A stretch of DNA of 64,000 nt. It comes from JAWHTC01 sp032586155. GTDB lineage: Bacteria > Pseudomonadota > Alphaproteobacteria > Rhodobacterales > Rhodobacteraceae. The notes below the pieces were generated by a model. It worked only from the letters and a program-made list of their open reading frames with translations, had not been told where the DNA came from and ran no database searches. Position numbers and translations under genes: made by a program. The stretch lies in NCBI RefSeq assembly GCF_032586155.1, contig NZ_JAWHTC010000001.1, forward strand, positions 992,001 to 1,056,000, given 5' to 3'. Numbering within the stretch: the stretch's first letter is position 1; each line of letters starts with the position of its first letter. Positions 8,291 through 16,887 of the stretch are shown here, piece after piece.

Positions 8291-8788
8291 TCAGCGCAAG
8301 ATGTTCTTGATCCGGTCAAGTGCGTGCTGGTGCTGGGTTTTCATCTCTTGCACGATCATGTCGAAATTCGCGGCCTCAAACCTGCCGCAACGCGTGTTTG
8401 GCCTGAAACTGTTCTGTTCATACATTCCCATCCAGCCACCAAATTGAATCACCGCGCCGCCGCCGGTGGGCACCAGGCCGATGTTACAGGCATCGGCAAA
8501 GGTGATCTGATAGCCGGGAAACTGTTTAACCGAATGAACGTTCTGCTGAACGAAAAGCGGCGTGCCGGTCTGGTCGACGCCAAGAAACCCGCCTCGTTCC
8601 AGAAGGAACCTGTATTGCCAGTTCGCGCCGACCCCAAGACCTGCACCGAGCGCCGCCGGGTCAATATCCTGGGCCTGGGCATGTGAGGGCGCGGTCCAGA
8701 GCGGTGCGATCAAGGCCGCCATGGAAAGAGCGCCGACGATGTGTCCGGTGATCCGCGCAGGCCGTTGACGTCGTGGTGCAAATAACAT
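8291..8788 (-). CDS. Secreted protein of unknown function
   Basis: The 165-residue protein has an arginine-rich N-terminus (MLFAPRRQRPARITG), a hydrophobic core and a likely cleavage after SHAQA, so it should be exported. The mature part has two cysteines (ACNIG and TRCGRF) that could form a disulfide and a glycine-rich segment (GLVPTGGGAVIQFGGWMGMY). No family is recognised. AAGGAGGGTGAGCAA gives a strong ribosome site for the ATG at 8788. It is divergent from the acyl-CoA synthetase gene and convergent with the tailspike gene. Confidence 0.7.
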   Translation of the reverse strand: MLFAPRRQRPARITGHIVGALSMAALIAPLWTAPSHAQAQDIDPAALGAGLGVGANWQYRFLLERGGFLGVDQTGTPLFVQQNVHSVKQFPGYQITFADACNIGLVPTGGGAVIQFGGWMGMYEQNSFRPNTRCGRFEAANFDMIVQEMKTQHQHALDRIKNILR

Positions 8789-8979
8789 TTGCTCACCCTC
8801 CTTGAAGCGTAAAAGGCACGGTCAAATTTTAGATGCCACAGCCCGGGCGAACCATGATGTCGGTCAATCGAAAACCGGTTGGTGGCTTGCAGAGAGCGGG
8901 TGCATGCCCCGGGCGAGACGTTGCGGCACGTTTTGCCGTCACGGGTGACAGGCACCGGACAACCGGCCATGATCGTGGA

Positions 8980-10497
8980 ATGAAAAAATATGACCATCGC
9001 ATTCATGATCTGCTGCTTGCGGCCGCGCGGGCGCGGGGCGACGCGCTCGCTATCATTGATCACGACGATACCCGATATAGTTGGGCCGAGATGCTGAAAG
9101 GGGCCGAGGCGGCGCGCGATGCGCTGCAGGCGCGCGGGGTTCGGCGCGGTGACCGGGTGGTGATCGTGCTGGAAAATGCTGCCGTGATGCTGGCTTATCT
9201 CTACGGGGCCTCGATGCTGGGGGTGGCCGCGTGCCCGGTGAATGCAAGGTTGAGCGGTCCGGAGCTGGGGCGGATCGTCGAACGTGGTGATGCGGCCGCG
9301 GCTATCTTTACCGTCGAGACCGGAGAAGCGCCGCGGGCGCACGCGGCTGATTACGGCGCTGAGCCGGTGGACGGCCCGGTGGGACGGGTGGCGATTGCCT
9401 TGCGTTCCGGGACCGAGCCCCTGCCGGAGGAGGATGATCCGGCGCGCGAGGTGGCAATCCTGCTTTATACGTCCGGCACGACCGGGGCGCCCAAGGGGGC
9501 AATGCTGAGCCAGAGTTCGATGGTGCAATCGGCGGCGGCGTCGCGCCATGCGCGGGATCTGGTGGAGCGCGATCTTGTCTACCTGGCGCTGCCGATGAGC
9601 CATGTCTTCGGCCTGGCCACGATACTGGCGGTGACGATGGCACACGGGGCCGCAAGGCTGGAGGCCAGATTCGATGTCGGGCGGCTGTTCGAGGCGTTGC
9701 AGGAGGAGATTACGGTGCTGCCGGCGGTGCCGCAGATGCATGCACATCTTTTTCACTACGCGCGCACCCATGGGGCGGCGCGCTATGGCGGGCATTCACT
9801 GAGATATGTTTCGTCCGGTGGGGCACCGCTGGACCCGGTGTGGAAACGCGAGGCCGAGACGTTTTACGGGTTGCCGTTGCAGAATGGTTATGGGCTTACC
9901 GAGAGCTCGTCCGGGGCCTGCATGACCCGCAACGCATTGGGGGACCCGGATATCTCCGTGGGTGTGGCAATGCTGGACAGTGAGTTGCGAGTCGATCTGG
10001 AGGCACAGGGAGCCTCGCCAAACGAGGGGATTGGCGAGGTCGAGATCGGCGGTGGGCAGGTGATGCTGGGCTATTTTCGCGATGAAGCAGCAACGGCGGC
10101 GGCGATCACCGAAGACGGCTGGCTGCGGACCGGGGATCTCGGGCGTTTCGACGAGGAAGGGCGGCTGCACCTCGTGGGGCGCTCGAAGGAAATGATTATC
10201 CATTCGGGTTTTAACGTTTACCCGGTCGAGGTCGAGGCGGCGTTGACCGAACATCGCGGGGTGATCGTGGCCGCGGTGGTGGGCCGCGCGGTGGAGGGCA
10301 ATGAAGAAGTGGTGGCTTTTGTCACCTGCCGGCCCGAAGCAGGGTTGGACGAGGCCGGGTTGCAGGCGTTCCTGCGCGACCGGCTGGCCCCCTACAAGGT
10401 GCCGTCAAAGATCGTAATTGCCGATGCGCTGCCGGCAGCGCCGACAGGCAAGATCCTGAAAGCGAAACTGTTGGGGCATTTTGCCGATCGGTTATGA
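8980..10497 (+). CDS. AMP-binding acyl-CoA synthetase (long-chain/aryl type)
   Basis: The 505-residue class I adenylate-forming enzyme should activate a carboxylic acid to its CoA thioester via an acyl-AMP. Visible motifs are the phosphate loop YTSGTTGAPKG, the core NGYGLTESS, the hinge region GWLRTGDLGRFDEEGRL and the C-terminal catalytic lysine in PTGKILKAKLL. The start at 8980 (MKKYDHRI) is preferred because the upstream open frame is not homologous to the family. It stands alone, ends at a palindromic element and is divergent from the secreted protein gene. The substrate is unknown; it may serve the aromatic operon 1.5 kb downstream, which has its own CoA ligase. Confidence 0.85.
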   Translation: MKKYDHRIHDLLLAAARARGDALAIIDHDDTRYSWAEMLKGAEAARDALQARGVRRGDRVVIVLENAAVMLAYLYGASMLGVAACPVNARLSGPELGRIVERGDAAAAIFTVETGEAPRAHAADYGAEPVDGPVGRVAIALRSGTEPLPEEDDPAREVAILLYTSGTTGAPKGAMLSQSSMVQSAAASRHARDLVERDLVYLALPMSHVFGLATILAVTMAHGAARLEARFDVGRLFEALQEEITVLPAVPQMHAHLFHYARTHGAARYGGHSLRYVSSGGAPLDPVWKREAETFYGLPLQNGYGLTESSSGACMTRNALGDPDISVGVAMLDSELRVDLEAQGASPNEGIGEVEIGGGQVMLGYFRDEAATAAAITEDGWLRTGDLGRFDEEGRLHLVGRSKEMIIHSGFNVYPVEVEAALTEHRGVIVAAVVGRAVEGNEEVVAFVTCRPEAGLDEAGLQAFLRDRLAPYKVPSKIVIADALPAAPTGKILKAKLLGHFADRL

Positions 10498-10498
10498 G

Positions 10499-10544
10499 GG
10501 ACGGGGGTGTCGCTCGCTTGCGCATCGCCCCACCCGCCGTCCCG
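10499..10544. repeat. Palindromic intergenic element, copy 2
   Basis: GGACGGGGGTGTCG and CGCCCCACCCGCCGTCCC form imperfect arms two bases after the acyl-CoA synthetase stop codon. It is a sequence relative of the element at 545-592 and probably acts as a terminator or REP-like hairpin. Confidence 0.55.
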
Positions 10545-10581
10545 TCGCCACAGGGGATTGCAGCCTTGTGTGTGTGGATGG

Positions 10582-10611
10582 GTGGGGATGAGTATTTGAG
10601 CCAAGAAAGAC
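10582..10611 (+). repeat. Dispersed intergenic element, copy B
   Basis: GGATGAGTATTTGAGCCAAG followed by AAAGA shares the core of the dispersed family (copies A, C, D and E). It lies between the synthetase and methyltransferase genes. Confidence 0.55.
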
Positions 10612-10657
10612 AAATGGGGTGTTTCATACCGTCGTGCAAAGGCTTTAGAAGGGCGGG

Positions 10658-11764
10658 ATGAGCGGTAGCTTCGAGATATTCATGAGCATCGCGCCGGGGT
10701 TGGAGCCGATCCTGGCCGAAGAAGCGCGCGACAAGGGCTTTGACGGCGTCGAGGTGGTGCCCGGGGGGGTGACGGTGCGCGGCGGCTGGCAGGCGGTTTG
10801 GCAGGCCAACCTGGAGATGCGCGGGGCCGCGCGGGTGCTGGTGCGGGTGGGGGCGTTTCGGGCGTTCCACCTGGCGCAGTTGGACAAGCGGGCGCGCAAG
10901 TTCCCTTGGGGCGACGTGCTGCGTGCGGATGTGCCGGTGAAGGTCGAAGTGACGACGAAGCGATCGAAAATCTATCACGCAGGCGCGGCGGCGCAACGGA
11001 TCGAGCGGGCGTTGAGTGAGGAGTTGGGCGTCACCGTGAGTAAGCAGGCGGCGTTGGCGGTGAAGGTGCGGATTGATGACAACCTGGTCACGATCAGCCT
11101 GGATAGCTCCGGCGAAGGGCTGCATAAGCGCGGACACAAGGAGGCTGTGGGCAAGGCGCCGATGCGTGAGACACTGGCAGCGCTGTTCCTGCGGGCCTGC
11201 GGTCACAGGGGCGACGAGCCGGTAGTGGATCCGATGTGTGGCTCGGGCACCTTCCCGATCGAGGCAGCCGAGATGGCCGCGGGAATGCAGCCGGGTCGTG
11301 GGCGGGGCTTTGCCTTTGAACGGTTTGCCGGGTTCGAAGCCGAGGCTTTTGAAGGGATGCGCCGTGCCGGGCCGGCGCGGTTGCCGGGTGTGTTGTTTCA
11401 CGGCTACGACCGGGACCAAGGCGCGATACGCAATGCCGGGCAGAACGCCGAGCGCGCCGCGGTGGCAGAGTGGTGCCGATTTGCTTGCCAGCCGGTTTCG
11501 GCGCTGGAGCCGCCAGAGGGTAAGCCCGGACTGGTGATCGCCAATCCGCCTTATGGCGGGCGGATCGGAAACCGCAAGATGCTGTTCTCGCTCTACGGCA
11601 GTTTCGGGCGGGTATTGCGCGAGCGGTTCAAGGGCTGGCGTGTCGGGGTTGTGACCTCGGATGCAGGGTTGGCAAAGGCGATGGATGTGAAGTTCCAGGC
11701 CGGGCCGCCGGTGGACCATGGCGGGTTGAAGGTGAAGCTCTACCAGAGCGGGGTATTGGGGTAG
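10658..11764 (+). CDS. THUMP-domain class I RNA methyltransferase (RlmL N-half/YcbY type)
   Basis: The 368-residue protein should methylate rRNA using S-adenosylmethionine. The N-terminal part (about 5-150) is a ferredoxin-like plus THUMP RNA-binding region, ending with HKRGHKEAVGKAPMRETLAA. The Rossmann methyltransferase domain has DPMCGSGTFPIEAAEMA and the catalytic NPPYGG motif. This is the architecture of the N-terminal half of E. coli RlmL (23S rRNA m2G2445), here without the RlmK half, as is usual in alphaproteobacteria. The ATG at 10658 follows AGAAGGGCGGG. It is a single gene preceded by a dispersed element. Confidence 0.85.
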   Translation: MSGSFEIFMSIAPGLEPILAEEARDKGFDGVEVVPGGVTVRGGWQAVWQANLEMRGAARVLVRVGAFRAFHLAQLDKRARKFPWGDVLRADVPVKVEVTTKRSKIYHAGAAAQRIERALSEELGVTVSKQAALAVKVRIDDNLVTISLDSSGEGLHKRGHKEAVGKAPMRETLAALFLRACGHRGDEPVVDPMCGSGTFPIEAAEMAAGMQPGRGRGFAFERFAGFEAEAFEGMRRAGPARLPGVLFHGYDRDQGAIRNAGQNAERAAVAEWCRFACQPVSALEPPEGKPGLVIANPPYGGRIGNRKMLFSLYGSFGRVLRERFKGWRVGVVTSDAGLAKAMDVKFQAGPPVDHGGLKVKLYQSGVLG

Positions 11765-11801
11765 GGGCTGGTTTCGAATTGGCTGCGCCAATCCGACCGG
11801 C

Positions 11802-11850
11802 CGGGGGACGCTGTCCCCCGGACCCCCTGGAGTATTTTCACCAAGAAAGA
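11802..11850 (+). repeat. Dispersed intergenic element, copy C (with hairpin)
   Basis: GGGGGACGCTGTCCCCC forms a 7-bp hairpin and is followed by GGACCCCCTGGAGTATTTTC and ACCAAGAAAGA. This shows the full arrangement of the family: GC-rich hairpin, CCC-rich spacer, then the AT-rich core. Confidence 0.65.
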
Positions 11851-11880
11851 GCGGTGATCGCCGGGACCGCGGCAAATCTT

Positions 11881-11909
11881 TTGACGGCTTGCTTTCAATA
11901 TTGTATAAA
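11881..11909 (+). promoter_or_regulatory. Sigma-70 promoter of the iorA operon
   Basis: TTGACG and TATAAA are separated by exactly 17 bases, close to the ideal sigma-70 arrangement. The start codon of iorA is about 57 bp downstream. The AT-rich stretch after the -10 (ATTGTATAAAAAATCATATA) contains an imperfect inverted repeat that could be an operator. Confidence 0.6.
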
Positions 11910-11965
11910 AAATCATATAAACTGACCGGCGGCGCGAGATTGCCGGCAGCCCGGGGGGGAAATGA

Positions 11966-14119
11966 TTGGCTGAACGCTCGTTCAAGAAAGAGGTCGAGCA
12001 CCTGCGCCTGGGCGCTGGTGAGACATTTCGTGGCGAGGGGATCCTGGCCATCACCAAGGCGCTTTTGGAAAATGGCGTGGGCTATGTTGCGGGCTACCAG
12101 GGGGCGCCGATCAGCCACTTGATGGACGTGTTGGCGGATGCCGACGAAATCCTGTCCGAACTTGGGGTGCATTTCGAGAACTCGGCCAGTGAAGCGACAG
12201 CGGCGGCGACCCTGGCGACATCGGTACATTATCCCATTCGCGGGGCCGTGACCTTCAAGTCGACCGTGGGGTTGAACGTGGCCTCGGATGCTCTGGCGAA
12301 CCTGGCCTCGGGCGGGGTGAAGGGCGGCGCGCTGATCATCGTCGGCGAGGATTACGGCGAAGGCTCGTCCATCATGCAGGAGCGCAGCCATCCTTTTGCG
12401 ATGAAGTCCCAGGTCTGGCTACTTGATCCGCGGCCCAATCTGCCATCCATCGTCAAGGCGGTGGGGGACGGGTTTGCCCTGTCGGAGGCAAGCAATACGC
12501 CGGTGATCCTGCAGGTGCGGATCAGGTCGTGCCATGTGCTGGGCGAGTTTTTGGCAAAGGACAACGTGGCGCCAGGAATGAGCGTGCGCGATGCGCTGGA
12601 GAACCCGACGCGGACGCCGGACCGGATCGTGTTGCCGCCGTTTTCCTATCAGCATGAACAGGAGAAGGTGACACAACGCGCCCCGGCGGCGCAGAATTTC
12701 ATCGTCGAACGCGGGTTGAACGAGACGTTCGGGGCCACTGATGCGCCTTTTGGGATCGTATTGCAGGGCGGCATGTACAACGGGGTGATCCGGGCGTTGC
12801 AACGCCTTGGGCTTGCCGCTGTGAATGGTGAAACAGATGTACCTCTGTACGTGATGAATGTCACCTATCCCATTGTGGATGAAGAGTTTCTGCGCTTTGC
12901 GAGGGGCAAGGAAAGTCTGTTGATCGTCGAAGAGGGGCATCCGGCTTATATCGAAGAGGCGATGCGGGCGATCCTGCACAAGGCCGGACGCGGCACGGTG
13001 ATCGAGGGCAAGGGCGAGGAACGCTTCCCGGAGGCTGGAGAGCTGACCGGTCAGGTGATGTATGACGCGATTGCGGGGTATCTGCGCGATCATGCCGGGG
13101 CCGAGTTGCCCGATCAGGGCCGTGCGCCGAACCGACCCGAGATGCCGGACTTGAAGGGCCTCGCTGAAGTGGTGCCGATGCGGCCGCCGAGTTTCTGCGT
13201 TGGCTGCCCGGAGCGGCCGATCTTCGCAGCGACCAAACTCGTTGAGCAGGAGCTTGGGCCGCATCACATCGCGGGTGATATCGGCTGTCACCTGTTTTCG
13301 ACCAATGCTCCGTTTGACATCGGGGCGACAACAATGGGCTATGGGTTGGGGCCGGCCTCGGTGTCTGCCCTGAACGATCCGGCGGCCAAGAGGCGCTCGA
13401 TTGCATTCATGGGCGACGGCGGGTTTTGGCATAACGGGTTGAATTCCTCGATCGGAAACGCGGTTTACAACGAAAACGATGGCACGATCGTTATCGTCGA
13501 CAATTACTATTCGGCAGCGACCGGAGGCCAGGACGTGTTGTCGAGCCGGGCCACGCGCAAGGGGCGGGTGACGAATAATCCGATTGCGCGCGCCGTGCAG
13601 GGAGTGGGGGCGAAATGGGTGCGCCAGATAGACCGGACCTACGACGTTGGCGGGCTGCGGGATACGTTGCGTGATGCGCTGACGAGCAAGAAGCGCGGGC
13701 CGAAAGTGATCGTTGCCTCGTCGGAATGCATGTTGAACCGGCAGCGGCGCGAGAAACCGTTGGCCAAGGCGGCGGTGGCCCGGGGCGAACGGGTATTGCG
13801 CACGCGTTTTGGCGTGGACGAGGATGTCTGTACCGGCGATCACGCCTGTATCCGACTGTCAGGATGTCCATCCTTGTCCCTGAAAACACTGGATGATCCG
13901 CTGCGCGATGATCCGGTGGCGACGATTGATACCGGCTGCGTCGGCTGTGGCAATTGTGGCGAGGTGGCGGATGCGGCGGTCCTGTGTCCGAGTTTTTATC
14001 AGGCCGATCTGGTGCAAAACCCCGGCGGCTGGGAGCGATGGTGGGACAGCGTGCGGCGCCACATAAGCGGCTGGCTGCAACGTCGCCGCGCCGCGCGCAG
14101 GCTGGAGTTCCGGTCATGA
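11966..14119 (+). CDS. iorA: Indolepyruvate ferredoxin oxidoreductase, alpha subunit
   Basis: The 717-residue subunit belongs to the IorAB enzyme, which decarboxylates aryl pyruvates (indolepyruvate, phenylpyruvates) to arylacetyl-CoA with thiamine diphosphate and reduces ferredoxin. The N-terminal pyruvate-ferredoxin-oxidoreductase domain (about 20-200), the TPP-binding domain (GDIGCHLFS, then MGDGGFWHNGLNSS and NYYSAATGGQ) and C-terminal ferredoxin-type cysteines (CTGDHACIRLSGC and CVGCGNC) are all present. The start is a TTG at 11966 behind GGGGGGA; an overlapping ATG at 11962 opens only a three-codon frame. It is the first gene of a 12-gene operon, and its stop overlaps iorB by ATGA. Confidence 0.9.
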   Translation: MAERSFKKEVEHLRLGAGETFRGEGILAITKALLENGVGYVAGYQGAPISHLMDVLADADEILSELGVHFENSASEATAAATLATSVHYPIRGAVTFKSTVGLNVASDALANLASGGVKGGALIIVGEDYGEGSSIMQERSHPFAMKSQVWLLDPRPNLPSIVKAVGDGFALSEASNTPVILQVRIRSCHVLGEFLAKDNVAPGMSVRDALENPTRTPDRIVLPPFSYQHEQEKVTQRAPAAQNFIVERGLNETFGATDAPFGIVLQGGMYNGVIRALQRLGLAAVNGETDVPLYVMNVTYPIVDEEFLRFARGKESLLIVEEGHPAYIEEAMRAILHKAGRGTVIEGKGEERFPEAGELTGQVMYDAIAGYLRDHAGAELPDQGRAPNRPEMPDLKGLAEVVPMRPPSFCVGCPERPIFAATKLVEQELGPHHIAGDIGCHLFSTNAPFDIGATTMGYGLGPASVSALNDPAAKRRSIAFMGDGGFWHNGLNSSIGNAVYNENDGTIVIVDNYYSAATGGQDVLSSRATRKGRVTNNPIARAVQGVGAKWVRQIDRTYDVGGLRDTLRDALTSKKRGPKVIVASSECMLNRQRREKPLAKAAVARGERVLRTRFGVDEDVCTGDHACIRLSGCPSLSLKTLDDPLRDDPVATIDTGCVGCGNCGEVADAAVLCPSFYQADLVQNPGGWERWWDSVRRHISGWLQRRRAARRLEFRS

Positions 14120-15666
14120 CGTTGCAAGGGGTACTGCCGGATCAGGGGGGCGATCTGAGCCAGGGGATACTGAAAATCGCGATCATGGCCGTTGGCGGTC
14201 AGGGCGGCGGGGTTCTGGGCGGATGGGTGGCCGACCTTGCGATGCGGGGCGGATATGCTGTGCAATCGACGTCCGTGGCCGGGGTGGCGCAGCGCACCGG
14301 TGCGACAATCTACTATATCGAGATGGCGCCGAAAGCAGGGGTCGCACCGGTGTTTGCCTTGAGCCCCAGCCCGGGGGATGTGGATGTCGTGGTGGCCGCC
14401 GAGCTGATGGAGGCGGGCCGGGCGGTGCTGCGCGGTTTCGTGACGCCGGACCGGACTGTGCTGGTGGCGTCGTCTCACAGGATATTGGCGGTGTCTGAAA
14501 AGATCATTCCGGGCGATGGCCGTGCGGATCAGGCGCCGGCGCATGCGGCATTGACCGCGGCGTCGCGTCAACTGGTGATTGGCGATCTTGAGAAGGTGGC
14601 GCAGCGGGCGGGAAGCGTAATCTCGGCGTCGCTGTTCGGAGCGCTGGCCAGGAGCGGGGCGCTGCCGTTCCCAGTTGAGATGTTCGAAGAGGTCATCCGC
14701 GCCTCGGGCCGTGGAGTCGAGGCCAGTTTGGCTGCGTTTCGTGGCGCATTGACAGAGGAGGTCGAGACGCCGCTGCCAGAAACGACGGCCGGTGAGCGCC
14801 ACGTCACCGGGCCCGAGAAGCTGTTGCAAGAATGGCGTGCATTGGAGGCGCGGATCGCTCCGTGGCCGGGGCCAGTCCAGGAGATGGCGCGGGCCGGGCT
14901 GGAGGTCTGCGTCGATTATCTCGATCTGCGCTATGGCGGTGAGTATCTCGATCGGGTCGAAGTGTTTGTCGAGAAAAGCGAGATACTGGCCGTTGCAGCG
15001 GCGAAATATCTCGCCCGGGCCATGTGTTATGATGACATTCCGCGCGTAGCGGACCTGAAAACCCGGGCGTCGCGTGAGCAGCGCGTACGCCGCGAGCAGG
15101 AGATTGACGCAGGCGCGGTGATGCATGTGACCGAGTATTTCCATCCACGTGCGGAAGAGGTGATCTCGATCCTGCCGCGCCGGTTTGGTGCGTGGGTTGA
15201 GCGTACCGGCTGGGCGAAGGCGTTGATCGGGCGGGTGTTTTCCAAGGGGCGGCGGGTGCGCTCGGACCGGCTGGGCGGGTTCGTCATGCTGTGGCTTGTT
15301 GCAGGGCTGGGCAAGCGGCGCAGGGGCATGCTGCGCCACGCGGTCGAGAAGGCGCACGCCGACCGGTTACAGGACATGGCGCGGTGGGCCGCGCTGGAGG
15401 GGGATGACCCGGCAGACACCGACGAGGCGCTGGCGGCGGAGATTCTGGCCTGCCAGCGGCTGATCAAGGGCTATTCCGATACCCATGCGCGGGGGCTCAG
15501 CAAGTTTGAGCGCGTGATCGGGGCATTGCCGATGTTAGAGCGGCGTGCGGATGCGGCGGATTGGCTGCGGCGGCTGCGCGAGGCCGCGTTACGGGATGAA
15601 AAGGGCGAGGCGCTGGACGGGGCGATTGCCACGGTAAAGACATTTGCGGAGAGGCAGGATGGTTGA
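14116..15666 (+). CDS. iorB: Indolepyruvate ferredoxin oxidoreductase, beta subunit with C-terminal extension
   Basis: The 516-residue protein starts with the gamma-type oxidoreductase domain (IMAVGGQGGGVLGGWVADLA near residue 16, QSTSVAGVAQRTGATIYYIE) that pairs with IorA. Classic archaeal IorB is about 200 residues; the remaining 300 residues look like the DUF6537-type extension found in fused aerobic IorAB proteins. The start overlaps the iorA stop (ATGA) and its own stop overlaps the next gene by 8 bp, so the proteins are translationally coupled. A larger open frame from 13954 lies inside iorA and is not used. Confidence 0.87.
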   Translation: MTLQGVLPDQGGDLSQGILKIAIMAVGGQGGGVLGGWVADLAMRGGYAVQSTSVAGVAQRTGATIYYIEMAPKAGVAPVFALSPSPGDVDVVVAAELMEAGRAVLRGFVTPDRTVLVASSHRILAVSEKIIPGDGRADQAPAHAALTAASRQLVIGDLEKVAQRAGSVISASLFGALARSGALPFPVEMFEEVIRASGRGVEASLAAFRGALTEEVETPLPETTAGERHVTGPEKLLQEWRALEARIAPWPGPVQEMARAGLEVCVDYLDLRYGGEYLDRVEVFVEKSEILAVAAAKYLARAMCYDDIPRVADLKTRASREQRVRREQEIDAGAVMHVTEYFHPRAEEVISILPRRFGAWVERTGWAKALIGRVFSKGRRVRSDRLGGFVMLWLVAGLGKRRRGMLRHAVEKAHADRLQDMARWAALEGDDPADTDEALAAEILACQRLIKGYSDTHARGLSKFERVIGALPMLERRADAADWLRRLREAALRDEKGEALDGAIATVKTFAERQDG

Positions 15667-16579
15667 ACTGGTCTTGAAGGATAAGGTGGCAGTGACCGAG
15701 CGGGTGAGCCTGTTTCGGTTCGAGGCGGCGTCGGGGGCGTTGCCGGGGTATGAGCCGGGCGCGCATGTGGATTTTGAATTGCCGGTTGGGATGCGGTCCT
15801 ATTCGCTGGTGGATTTTACCGCGCCCGTGGCCGGTGTCTGGCAGGTGGCGGTGCAGCGCGAAGAGGACGGCGACGGCGGCTCCAAGGCGATGCATGGGCT
15901 GGCCGCGGGGGACACCGTTCAGGCGTCCGAACCGAAGAATGATTTCCGATTGTTCGGTGGCGACGCGCCGACGCTGCTGATCGCCGGTGGCATCGGGGTG
16001 ACGCCGATCCTGAGCTTTGCCGAGACGTTGAAGCGGGGTGGCAAGGACTATGCGTTTCACTATGCCACCCGGTCGGAGGGTGTCTGTGCCTTTGGACGTG
16101 AGGCGCGCGATCTGGGGGCGTGGCTGTGGTTTGATGATGACACGGCGATTGATTTGTCGGGGGTGATCGGGGCGGCAGACAGGGCCGCGCATATCTATTG
16201 CTGCGGTCCGCGCCCGATGATCGAGGCGGTGCGGGAACTGGCCGAAAAGGCCGGGTTTGACCATGAGCAGGTGCATTTCGAGCTGTTTGCCTCGCCTGAT
16301 AGCCATGAAGGGGATGCGGCGTTCGAGGTGGAAATCAATGACGGGCGGGTCTTTACCATTCCCGCCGACAAGACCATCGTGGAGGTGCTGGAAGAGGCCG
16401 GAGTCGACGTGATGTATGACTGTGCCCGCGGCGACTGTGGCATTTGCCAGACGGATGTTCTGGCGGGCGAACCGGATCACCGCGACGTGGTTCTGTCGGA
16501 CGCCGAGCGGGCCGCCGGGGAGGTCATGCAGATTTGTGTCAGCCGGGCGAAATCGGCGCGGTTGAAGTTGGATATTTGA
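15659..16579 (+). CDS. FMN/[2Fe-2S] oxidoreductase (VanB/phthalate dioxygenase reductase family)
   Basis: The 306-residue protein has the phthalate-dioxygenase-reductase layout: a ferredoxin-reductase FMN domain (GYEPGAHVDFELPVGMRSYS), an NAD domain (LIAGGIGVTPILS, CCGPRPMI), and a C-terminal plant-type [2Fe-2S] domain with CARGDCGICQ and a final Cys in MQICVS. It should pass electrons from NADH to the Rieske oxygenase encoded 0.3 kb downstream. The ATG lies 9 bases after GGAGAGG and overlaps the iorB stop. No separate ferredoxin gene is present, consistent with this self-sufficient reductase type. Confidence 0.9.
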   Translation: MVELVLKDKVAVTERVSLFRFEAASGALPGYEPGAHVDFELPVGMRSYSLVDFTAPVAGVWQVAVQREEDGDGGSKAMHGLAAGDTVQASEPKNDFRLFGGDAPTLLIAGGIGVTPILSFAETLKRGGKDYAFHYATRSEGVCAFGREARDLGAWLWFDDDTAIDLSGVIGAADRAAHIYCCGPRPMIEAVRELAEKAGFDHEQVHFELFASPDSHEGDAAFEVEINDGRVFTIPADKTIVEVLEEAGVDVMYDCARGDCGICQTDVLAGEPDHRDVVLSDAERAAGEVMQICVSRAKSARLKLDI

Positions 16580-16589
16580 GGGGATTGGC

Positions 16590-16817
16590 GTGAGAAGTAG
16601 AAAATGGAGTGTCTCAACAGCCGTCATTTGCGGCGCCGTTGTTAGCCTGATCTTTGCGTACACGCTCTACTCGCGCGGCGAAATGCAACTTGATAACTCC
16701 GTGGCAGGTAAAATCGGAAATGTGATAGGTGCTGCGCTCCCAGGCGCCGCTCTTTTTTATTTGGTAGCGAAGGTTCGCAACCGGTTTGTGAAGGATGATG
16801 CTGAGCCAGAGATTTAA
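16590..16817 (+). CDS. Small two-helix membrane protein of unknown function
   Basis: The 75-residue protein has two predicted membrane helices (residues 9-25 and 42-60) and a charged tail. It begins with GTG 10 bp after the reductase stop, behind GAGGGG. The segment 16590-16880 is visibly more AT-rich and uses different codons from its operon neighbours, suggesting a later insertion. No family is recognised. Its place between reductase and oxygenase suggests co-expression but not a role. Confidence 0.55.
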   Translation: MRSRKWSVSTAVICGAVVSLIFAYTLYSRGEMQLDNSVAGKIGNVIGAALPGAALFYLVAKVRNRFVKDDAEPEI

Positions 16818-16887
16818 AATGGAAACACCTAAGAACAATCGCTGTAAGCAAGAAAGCCTCTGAAGCTGGGTGGATAGGAGAGAAGTC

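Noticed and set aside
10322..12391. Long minus-strand open frame across the methyltransferase and iorA start
   Set aside because: It is antisense to two clear genes, rich in Arg/His/Pro/Gln as shadows are, and has no recognisable fold.
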